A stretch of 17,969 nt of DNA from CAVSEK01 sp963726975 (lineage in GTDB: Bacteria > Actinomycetota > Actinomycetes > Mycobacteriales > SCTD01): the NCBI GenBank assembly GCA_963726975.1, contig CAVSEK010000012.1, positions 1-17,969 of the forward strand, given 5' to 3'. A model generated the notes under the pieces. It was not told the DNA's origin. It made no database searches and was given only the letters and a program-made list of their open reading frames with translations. Within the stretch, counting starts at the first letter, position 1. The number at the start of each line of letters is the position of its first letter. Shown piece after piece: positions 7,188 through 13,886 of this stretch. A program made the position numbers and the translations under genes.

Positions 7188-8794
7188 GGACCCTCCTCAC
7201 GGCCTTCGCCAGCAGCGACGGCTCCCGGTCGGCGAGCGCGACCCGGGCCGCCGAGCGGCCGCTCGCCCCGAACACCCCGCCGCCCGGGTGGGTCGACGCG
7301 CCGCACAGGAACAACCCGGGCACCTGCGGCACCCGGTGCTGGGCGAGCTCCGGCATCGGCCGCCAGGCGAACATCTGGTCCAGCGCCATCTCCACGTGCA
7401 TGACCTGCCCGTTGCGCAGCCCGAGCTCGCGCTCGAGGTCGAGCGGCGTCTGCACGTGCATGTGCTCCACCGAGGAGGCGAAGCCCGGCGCGACCCGGTC
7501 GACGGCCTCGACGAGCTTGGTGCCCTCGCGCTCGGCGATGGCGTCCCAGTGCTCGCCGTCTGCCAGCGCGTACGGGTGCCACTGCCCCCACACGGTGACG
7601 TTGTGCTTGCCCGCCGGCGCGATCGTGTGGTCGAAGGCGCTGAACGTCATGGCGAGCGCGGCCGGCTCGGTCGGCGGCAGGCCGGCGGAGAACTCCCCGT
7701 GCGCGCGCCGGAGGTACTGCCGGGACGGAGCGAGCAGCTGCATCGCGCGGTGCTCCTCGCCGGTGCCGGACGGGTAGCGCGGCAGTTCGCTGGTGCCCAG
7801 GCGCACCACCATCCCGATCCCGTTGCCCGTACGGATGCTGCGCCGGGCCCGGGCCGTCAGGTCGGCCGGGGCGGCGTCACCCAGCAGGTCCAGCGTGGTG
7901 AGCACGTGGCAGCCGGCGACCACGGTCGCGGCCCGGTGCTCCGCGCCGCTGTCGGTGCGCACCCCCGCGACCCGCCCGTCGCGGACGACCACCTGCGCGG
8001 CGCCGTCGCCGAGCAGGACCCGGCCGCCGTACGACTCGAGGCGCCGCTCCAGCGCCACGCTGAGCATGCCGCTGCCGCCCACGGGGTGGCCCGGCGGCCG
8101 CAGGTGCATGACGGTGTTCCAGCCGACCAGGTCGGCGGTGGCGACCTCGTGCGTCGGCGGCCCGGACTGCGCGCCCATCCACGCCAGCGCGGTCTTGAGC
8201 CGCTCGTCGTCGAAGTGCTCGTCGAGCAGCGCGTCGGCGCTGGTGAGGAACTGCCGCGACAGCTCCAGGCCGCCCAGGCCGCTCGTGGAGCCGATGCCCC
8301 ACAGGGTCCGGCCGAGGTGCAGGCCGGTCGGTGGCGCCTGGAAGGCGTCGAAGACCCGGACGTTGCGGGCCGACCAGTCGGTGACGAAGGCGCGGTAGGC
8401 GTCGGCGTCGCGGGTACCGCAGACCGCCTCGATGGAGGCGCAGGTGCGGTCGAGGTCGACGAAGAAGTGGATGCCGCGCTGGTCGTCGACCGGGCCGCTC
8501 GGCGCGAAGCCCCACGGGTCGAGGTCCTGGTACTCCAGGCCGCACTCGCCCAGGCGCGAGGTCCTCGACGATGCCGGTGTGCCGCACCATGACGTGCGCG
8601 CTGGAGCCGCGGTCCATGAGGTAGCCGGGGAAGCGCTCCACGGTGGAGACCGCGCCGCCGGCCACCGTGTCGCGCTCGACGACGGTCACGTCGAGCCCGG
8701 CGCGCGCGAGGTAGCAGGCGGCGACCAGGCCGTTGTGGCCGGCGCCGACGACGACCACCCGGTCGCGGTCAGCGGTGGCGGGCGTGAGCGTCAC
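7180..8794 (-). CDS. CrtO-like FAD-dependent carotenoid oxidoreductase (frame-broken)
   Basis: A flavoprotein of about 537 residues in the CrtO/phytoene-desaturase-related group. The N-terminus has DRVVVVGAGHNGLVAACYLA with the FAD loop GAGHNG (17-22), a form typical of CrtO ketolases and PYROXD2-like enzymes, then VERDTVAGGAVSTVERFPGY and MDRGSSAHVMV. The C-terminus has LFLCGASTHPGGGVFGASGRSAARVAL. CrtO enzymes add keto groups to carotenoids, but other relatives isomerise or desaturate, so the reaction is not settled. The N-terminal 80 codons and the rest lie in different frames, switching near 8553; dropping one C there yields a continuous protein of family length. Start GTG at 8792-8794 overlaps the upstream GNAT stop (GTGA). 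This is a second crtI-like paralogue, distinct from the gene at 2463-3976. Confidence 0.78.
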
Positions 8795-9358
8795 CGGGAC
8801 TGCTCCCGTCGCAGGCCGAGCACGGCGAACGCGCGCGGGTCGCCGGGGAAGCGCAGCCGGGTGACCAGGTCGACCCAGCCGCCGGCCCGGTAGAAGCCGC
8901 GCGCCCGGGTCTCGGAGTCGGGCGTCGTGAGCACGGCGGTCGGGGCGGGCGTCCCGGCGAGCAGCGCGTCGAGCAGCGCGCGGCCCAGGCCGGTGCCCTG
9001 CTCGGCCGGCCGCACGTGCAGCTCGCAGACCTCGAAGGCGCCGCGCAGCCAGGACGACGCGAGCGCCCGCGCCGAGGGCTGCGACAGCGCCCCGGCGACC
9101 CGGTCGTGCCACCACTGGCCCGGCGCGCCGAGGTGGCCGTACGCGACGCCGACCAGCCGGCGGTCCGGCGTCGCGGCTCGCGACGGCGCGCAGCCCGTCG
9201 CGGTCCAGGTGCGCCGCGAGGATCGAGCGGCGGCTGCCCGCGGTCGAGCGGGGGACCTGCATCGCCTCGGCGTAGACGTCGAGGACCTCGTCGGCGCAGG
9301 CGCCGAGGGTGTCGCGGTCCCACTCGACGACCCGGCCGGTCATCCGGTCGGCGCTCAC
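8791..9358 (-). CDS. GNAT family N-acetyltransferase inside the crt operon (frame-broken)
   Basis: About 188 residues if one frame break is repaired. The N-terminal part reads MTGRVVEWDRDTLGACADEVLDVYAEAMQVPRSTAGSRR (shown here in pieces: MTGRVVEWDRDT, DEVLDVYAEAM). After the break near 9178 it continues DRRLVGVAYGHLGAPGQWW, FEVCELHVRPAEQGTGLGRA (the acetyl-CoA motif QGTGLG), LTTPDSETRARGFYRAGGW. Removing one base (A on the coding strand) joins them. The start GTG overlaps the CrtA-like stop (GTGA) and its stop overlaps the CrtO-like start (GTGA), so it is embedded in the operon. GNATs normally acylate amines; no carotenoid role is established, so its target is open. Confidence 0.72.
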
Positions 9359-10068
9359 GCGGCGGCCCCGGCCAGCGGGTCGCGGCCGTCGAGCGTGCCG
9401 CTGCTGGCGGCGACGCGGAAGCGGGCGAACAGCTCCTCGGCGTACCAGCCCTCGGTGGCGGTACGGGCGACGACCTCGCGGTGCGCCGCGCCGCCGTGCG
9501 CGAACGCGCGCAGCGCGCGGTCGTCGTGCCAGAGGCTGAACGTGCCCTGCAGCCCGACCGGCGCCTCGCCGATGCCGATCGCGGCGAGCAGGCCCGGGCG
9601 CGACCGCAGGTCGGCGCTCACCGGGGGACGGAGGCCCAGAAGCGGCGGCCCGGCGGGTGACCAGCCGCGCCCGGGTCACGGCGGCGACCGGACCGTCGCC
9701 GCGGGTCGCGGTCGGTGCGCCGAACGGCTCGTGACCGCTCCACCGGCCGCGGGAGAACAGCGGCACCAGGTCGGCCCGCCAGGTCTCGTCGGCCAGCGCC
9801 CCCAGCCCTGCGCCACCCGTGAGCGCTCGAAGGCCACCGCGTCCTGCGGCCGTGCCCACGTGGTCAGCAGCGCCCAGCGGGTCGGGTCGGCGTCGCGGGC
9901 GGTGAAGGTGCGCCCGTCGCCGGTGCCGAGCAGCTTGGCGAAGCGGACGCCGGGGGCGCGGCGCACCCGCTCGCGGTCGGTCGCCATGCGGAGCAGCGCC
10001 GCGGGCACCGAGCGCCGGGCCACCCGCCACACGTGCAGCGTGACGAGCGCAGGGACGGGAGCGCTCAC
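9355..10068 (-). CDS. CrtA-like (spheroidene monooxygenase family) protein, three frame breaks
   Basis: First gene of the crt run. Piecing frames together gives about 238 residues, the normal size of CrtA-family proteins, which oxidise acyclic carotenoids at C-2. N-terminal part: VTLHVWRVARRSVPAAL, APGVRFAKLLGTG, WALLTTWARPQDAVAFE. Middle: ALADETWRADLVPLFSRGRW, VAAVTRARLVTRRA. C-terminal: RFWASVP, PVSADLRSRPGLLAAIGIGE, GTFSLWHDDRALRAFAHG, and the strongly conserved GWYAEELFARF. The breaks fall at the C5 run 9799-9803 (plus strand), near 9642-9648, and at the G5 run 9623-9627; one added base at each restores the frame. Start GTG at 10066-10068 has only a weak ribosome site. Actinobacterial members of this family are largely uncharacterised, so the exact oxidation is uncertain. 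Confidence 0.72.
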
Positions 10069-10117
10069 CTGGTCAGCCTGCCACGTCACCCCTGTGGCCG
10101 CTGCGCCGAGGCAGTTG

Positions 10118-10131
10118 CCCCGCGTACGGGG
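10118..10131. promoter_or_regulatory. Inverted repeat between crtA-like gene and cysH
   Basis: CCCCG-CGTA-CGGGG has perfect five-base arms in the 96-bp divergent gap 10069-10164. It lies about 50 bases upstream of the crtA-like start and 34 upstream of the cysH start, so it could be an operator for either. No confident -10 or -35 pair was seen in the gap. The half CGTACGGGG also occurs at 13154-13162 in another divergent promoter region. Confidence 0.3.
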
Positions 10132-10164
10132 AAGACGCCCGCGTCGCGGCGCGTTGGGCCCGGC

Positions 10165-10893
10165 GTGGGAACTCTCGACACGGACGTCCGCGACCTCGAC
10201 GACCGACCCGGGGCGCTGCGCGCCCTCGCGGAGCAGGCCGGTGGCGAGCTGGAGGCCGGGTCGGCGCAGGACGTCCTGCGCTGGGCGCACGAGACGTTCG
10301 GCGACCGCTTCGTCATCGCCTCCTCGATGGCGGACGGCGTGCTCGCCTCGCTGGCCGCCTCGGTCGCCAGCGGGATCGACGTGCTCTTCCTCGACACCGG
10401 CTACCACTTCCCGGAGACCATCGGCACCCGCGACGCGGTGGCGCAGGTCTACGACGTGAACGTCCGCACGGTGCTGCCGGTGCTCACGGTGGGGCAGCAG
10501 GAAGCGGTCTACGGCGGCCGGCTGCTGCAGCGCGATCCCGACGCCTGCTGCGCGATCCGCAAGGTCGAGCCGCTCGCCCGGGGCCTGGCGCCGTACCTCG
10601 CCTGGGCCTCCGGCATCCGGCGTGACGAGGCGACCACCCGGCGCGCGGTCGGCGTCGTGGAGTGGGACGCCCGGCGGGAGAAGGTCAAGGTCAACCCGCT
10701 GGCGACCTGGACGCAGGAGCAGTACGACGCCTACGTCGCCGACAACGGCATCCTCGTCAACCCGCTGCAGTCCGACGGCTACCCCTCGATCGGCTGCGCG
10801 CCCTGCACCCGCCGGGTCGCGCCCGGGGAGGACCCCCGCTCGGGTCGCTGGGCCCAGGTCGGCGACAAGGTCGAGTGCGGGCTGCACTCCTGA
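10165..10893 (+). CDS. cysH: CysH, [4Fe-4S] adenylylsulfate (APS) reductase
   Basis: A 242-residue reductase that converts activated sulfate to sulfite. Visible motifs are the nucleotide-binding SSMADGVL (53-60), FLDTGYHFPET (75-85), the cysteine pair in CCAIRKVEPL (128-129), the pair in GCAPCTR (211, 214), and the C-terminal ECGLH with the catalytic cysteine (238). The CC plus CxxC set ligates a [4Fe-4S] cluster and is the mark of enzymes that use APS; PAPS-specific CysH proteins lack it. I chose GTG at 10165 because upstream codons do not look coding; there is no clear Shine-Dalgarno, so it may be leaderless. It is divergent from the crt run, and its stop is three bases from the convergent MMPL gene. 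Confidence 0.93.
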   Translation: MGTLDTDVRDLDDRPGALRALAEQAGGELEAGSAQDVLRWAHETFGDRFVIASSMADGVLASLAASVASGIDVLFLDTGYHFPETIGTRDAVAQVYDVNVRTVLPVLTVGQQEAVYGGRLLQRDPDACCAIRKVEPLARGLAPYLAWASGIRRDEATTRRAVGVVEWDARREKVKVNPLATWTQEQYDAYVADNGILVNPLQSDGYPSIGCAPCTRRVAPGEDPRSGRWAQVGDKVECGLHS

Positions 10894-10896
10894 GCC

Positions 10897-13137
10897 TCAG
10901 TCGCGGCCCCCGGCCAGCCGGCTCGGCCACCAGATGACCTTGCCCAGGTCGTAGGCGAGGGCCGGTACCAGCACCGACCGGACCAGGAAGGTGTCGAGCA
11001 GCACGCCGAACGCCACCGCGAAGCCGACCTCGGCGAGGGCGACCAGCGGCAGCACCCCGAGCACCGCGAACGTCGATGCCAGCACGATGCCGGCCGAGGT
11101 GATCACGCCGCCGGTCACCGTCAGGCCGCGCAGCACCCCGCTGCGCGTGCCGTGCCCGACCGTCTCCTCGCGGACCCGCGTCATGAGGAAGATGTTGTAG
11201 TCGATCCCCAGCGCCACGAGGAAGATGAAGGCGAACAGCGGGAACGACGTGTCGGCCCCGGCGAACCCGAACACGTGGTTGAAGAAGAACGCGCAGACCC
11301 CGAGGGTCGCGGCGAACGACAGCACCACCGTGCCGATGAGCAGCAGCGGCGCCACCAGCGACCTCAGCAGCACCATGAGCACCGCGAGGATCACGACGAG
11401 CACCAGCGGCAGGATGAGGTCGCGGTCGTGCCGGGCGGCGTCCTGCACGTCGAGGTTGAGCGCGGACTGGCCGCCGACGAGGGCCCGGGCGCCGGGCACC
11501 GCGTGGACGGCCGCCCGCAGCCGCTCGACGGTCGCGTACGCCTCCGGCGTGTCGTACGCCGCGGTGATCTGGGCGTTGACGAGGGTGCGGCCGCCGATCG
11601 GGGTGAGGGCGAACGACTCCGGCGGGCAGCCGGCCGCCGCCGGGAACGTGCCGACCGTCACCGGCAGCTCGCCGGCTTGCGTCGCGGCGGCGAGCTTGCG
11701 GTAGTCGGGCTGCCGGCAGACCGCGCCCGGCCCCTGGGCGACCCCCTGCACGCCGCGGGCGGCAGCGATGACCGCGTCGGCCTGCGCCGCGTCGGTGAGC
11801 ACGACCGCCGGGGCGCCCGTGCCCCGGTCGAACGTCGCGTCGAAGATCCGCTGGCCCTGGACGGCGTCGGGGGAGTTGGTGAACCCGTCGACCGTCGCCA
11901 GCCCGTCGGCCCGCAGCGTCGGCACCAGCGCGACGCACGCCAGCAGCACCAGGACGGAGGCGACCCAGGCCCGGCGCGGCCGGCGGCTGACGCTGCCCGC
12001 CACCGTCGCCCAGGCGCCGTGCGCGGCCAGCGCGCCCTGCTCGTCGACCCGCGGGATGCGCGGCCAGAAGACCCACCGGCCGCACAGCACCAGCGCGACG
12101 GGCAGGAACGTCAGCATCACCAGCAGCGTGCAGGCGATGCCGATCGCGGCGACCGGCCCGAGGCCACGGTTGGAGTTGAGCTGGCTGACCAGCAGGCACA
12201 GCAGGCCGATGATGACCGTGGCCGCCGACGCGGCGATCGCCGGCGCCGCGCCGCGCCACGCCCGCACCATCGCGGTGACCCGGCTCGGCGAGACGTGCAG
12301 CTCCTCGCGGTAGCGGCTGATGAGCAGCAGTGCGTAGTCGGTCCCCGCCCCGATCACCAGGACCGACAGGATGCCCTGGCTCTGCCCGTTGAGCGTGACC
12401 ACGCCCTTCTTCGCCAGGAAGTAGACCGCGATCGAGGCCAGCCCCAGCGACAGCACCGCGCTGAACAGCGGGAAGAACCACAGCACCGGGCTGCGGTAGA
12501 CGATGAGCAGCAGCACCACCACGACGATCCCGGCGACGAGCAGCAGGGTCCCGTCGATCCCCTGGAACGCCTCGATGAGCGCGCTGAGCAGGCCGCCCGG
12601 CCCGGCGGTGTGCACCGTCAGCCCGGCCGGCACGTCCCTCTTGAGCAGCGCCTCGACCGTCGCCTGCACCGCCGCGAGCTCCGGCCCGGTCACCGCGGTG
12701 TCACCGCGCTTGGCGATCAGCGGTGCGGTCACCGCGGCCGTGCTGCCGTCGGCCGACAGCTGCGGCGCCCCCACCTGCTCGCCGGCCACCCCGTCCAGGT
12801 TCCTCAGTGCCTGCACGTCAGAGGCGATCTTCGCCCGGTCGGTCGCGGTCAGGCCGCCCTGGCGCTGGTAGACGAGGAACCCGGGCAGCGACGTCGTCGG
12901 GGTGAAGGCCGCCGCCGCGTTCTGGACCTGGGTCGACTCCGCCGAGCTCGGCAGATAGGAGGAGTTGTCGTTCTTCTGCACGTCGGCCAGCCGCCCCTGG
13001 TACGACCCGCCGACCCCGCCCACGAGCAGGACCAGCAGGGCCAGCACGCCGAACACCCACAGCCGGCGAGGCCGGGTCGGCTCGTCCGGGGTGGGCGCGG
13101 GGCGGGTGGTCGGCGGGCTCGACGGGGTGCTGCTCAC
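10897..13137 (-). CDS. MMPL family (RND-type) transporter
   Basis: A 746-residue integral membrane protein made of two MMPL halves. Each half has a leading helix, a large outside domain and a helix bundle. The first helix is LWVFGVLALLVLLVGGVGG (about 26-44). Signature segments are GAGTDYALLLISRYREEL (near 263-280) and GIDYNIFLMTRVREE in the second half; their Asp-Tyr pairs are the proton-relay residues of the family. Actinobacterial members export lipids, polyketides or drugs; the cargo here is not evident. GTG at 13135-13137 was chosen because GAGAGG lies about seven bases upstream and earlier codons do not look coding. It is divergent from a GNAT gene across a gap with two dyads, and unrelated by sequence to the sulfur genes around it. 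The frame is intact over 2.2 kb. Confidence 0.93.
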   Translation of the reverse strand: MSSTPSSPPTTRPAPTPDEPTRPRRLWVFGVLALLVLLVGGVGGSYQGRLADVQKNDNSSYLPSSAESTQVQNAAAAFTPTTSLPGFLVYQRQGGLTATDRAKIASDVQALRNLDGVAGEQVGAPQLSADGSTAAVTAPLIAKRGDTAVTGPELAAVQATVEALLKRDVPAGLTVHTAGPGGLLSALIEAFQGIDGTLLLVAGIVVVVLLLIVYRSPVLWFFPLFSAVLSLGLASIAVYFLAKKGVVTLNGQSQGILSVLVIGAGTDYALLLISRYREELHVSPSRVTAMVRAWRGAAPAIAASAATVIIGLLCLLVSQLNSNRGLGPVAAIGIACTLLVMLTFLPVALVLCGRWVFWPRIPRVDEQGALAAHGAWATVAGSVSRRPRRAWVASVLVLLACVALVPTLRADGLATVDGFTNSPDAVQGQRIFDATFDRGTGAPAVVLTDAAQADAVIAAARGVQGVAQGPGAVCRQPDYRKLAAATQAGELPVTVGTFPAAAGCPPESFALTPIGGRTLVNAQITAAYDTPEAYATVERLRAAVHAVPGARALVGGQSALNLDVQDAARHDRDLILPLVLVVILAVLMVLLRSLVAPLLLIGTVVLSFAATLGVCAFFFNHVFGFAGADTSFPLFAFIFLVALGIDYNIFLMTRVREETVGHGTRSGVLRGLTVTGGVITSAGIVLASTFAVLGVLPLVALAEVGFAVAFGVLLDTFLVRSVLVPALAYDLGKVIWWPSRLAGGRD

Positions 13138-13148
13138 GGTGGGGCCTC

Positions 13149-13168
13149 TCGCACGTACGGGGGTGCGA
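13149..13168. promoter_or_regulatory. Inverted repeat TCGCAC-N8-GTGCGA
   Basis: Perfect six-base arms (13149-13154 and 13163-13168) in the 60-bp gap between the divergent MMPL and GNAT genes. It starts 12 bases upstream of the MMPL start, so it lies in the MMPL leader or promoter. Its size fits a repressor operator, but no regulator gene is adjacent. Confidence 0.35.
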
Positions 13169-13172
13169 CCAT

Positions 13173-13189
13173 CCTGTCGCACGGACAGG
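13173..13189. promoter_or_regulatory. Inverted repeat CCTGTC-N5-GACAGG
   Basis: Perfect six-base arms (13173-13178 and 13184-13189) around GCACG, immediately before the ribosome site of the GNAT gene at 13198. Odd-spaced dyads of this size are typical of homodimer operators. With the neighbouring dyad at 13149-13168 it fills most of the divergent gap. Confidence 0.45.
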
Positions 13190-13197
13190 GGGCGGGC

Positions 13198-13650
13198 GTG
13201 TCGGAGCGTGTGCGCGTGCGGGTGGCCCGGGCGCGGGACCACCAGGCGGTCGCCGCGGTGCTCGACAGCTGGTGGGGGCGCCCGGTGCTGCCCGTCCTGC
13301 CCCGGCTGTTCCTCGAGCACTTCTGGTCGACCAGCCTCGTCGCGGAGGACGACCGCGGGCTCGCGGCCTTCCTCGTCGGCGTCGTCTCGCCCTCGCAGCC
13401 CGAGGGGGCGTACGTGCACGTCCTCGGGGTCCGCCCTGACCTGCGCGGCACCGGCCTGGCACGCGACCTGCACGCCCGCTTCGCCGACGTCGCCCGCGAC
13501 CGCGGCTGCGCCGAGGTCCGGGCGGTGACGGTGCCCGGCAACTCCGCCTCGATCGCCGCGCACCGGGCGCTGGGCTTCGAGGTGTCCGGTCCGGTGGAGT
13601 CCTACGACGGCCCCGGCCACCCCGAGGTCACCTTCCGCCGGCCCCTGTGA
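13198..13650 (+). CDS. GNAT family N-acetyltransferase
   Basis: A compact 150-residue acetyltransferase. The core motif VHVLGVRPDLRGTGLARDLH contains the acetyl-CoA loop RGTGLA (83-88), followed by EVRAVTVPGNSASIAAHRAL and LGFEVSGPVE, the family's N-x-x-S-x-x-x-h-x-x-x-G-F end. GTG at 13198 follows AGGGGGCGGGC. It is divergent from the MMPL transporter and convergent with the zinc-ribbon gene, leaving a 40-bp gap with no clear terminator. The acceptor is unknown. Residues LDSWWGRPVLPVLPRLFLEHF in the N-terminal third form a typical acceptor-side helix pair of small-molecule GNATs. Confidence 0.85.
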   Translation: MSERVRVRVARARDHQAVAAVLDSWWGRPVLPVLPRLFLEHFWSTSLVAEDDRGLAAFLVGVVSPSQPEGAYVHVLGVRPDLRGTGLARDLHARFADVARDRGCAEVRAVTVPGNSASIAAHRALGFEVSGPVESYDGPGHPEVTFRRPL

Positions 13651-13690
13651 ACGGCGGCGTGGCCGACCCCGCGCCGACCACCCGTACTCG

Positions 13691-13846
13691 TCAGCGCCCG
13701 GTGATCCCCTTGTACCGCAGCACGAAGACCCGCGTGCACGCCTCGCAGCGCCACTGCGCGTGGTCCCTGTCGGGGTCGTCGCCCCAGGGGCGGATCGACT
13801 CCTCCCCGCAGTACGGGCAGCACATCGGCGCAGCCCGCTCGGTCAC
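13691..13846 (-). CDS. Small zinc-ribbon protein linked to sulfite reductase
   Basis: A 51-residue protein starting GTG at 13844-13846, with GAGG eight bases upstream; ATG at 13823-13825 is an alternative. It has two cysteine pairs, CPYC (10-13) and CEAC (34-37), separated by 20 residues, the layout of a rubredoxin-like zinc ribbon, and ends RVFVLRYKGITGR. It is on the same strand as sulfite reductase, 40 bp after its stop. I recall small zinc-ribbon proteins next to sir in other actinobacteria, but have not checked this. It could deliver or sense metal or redox state for the reductase, or be a small nucleic-acid binder. Confidence 0.72.
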   Translation of the reverse strand: MTERAAPMCCPYCGEESIRPWGDDPDRDHAQWRCEACTRVFVLRYKGITGR

Positions 13847-13886
13847 CTCGCCGACCTCACGACAGCGACCTGGCGACGCCCCCCCC

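Noticed and set aside
9355..10068. Antibiotic biosynthesis monooxygenase (ABM) domain as the call for the first crt gene
   Set aside because: The joined sequence, especially GTFSLWHDDRALRAFAHG and GWYAEELFARF, is closer to the CrtA family, and the operon context supports that.
13138..13620. N-terminal extension of the MMPL protein to 13620
   Set aside because: The extension would overlay the well-supported GNAT gene on the other strand and has no transporter-like sequence; GTG at 13137 has a ribosome site.
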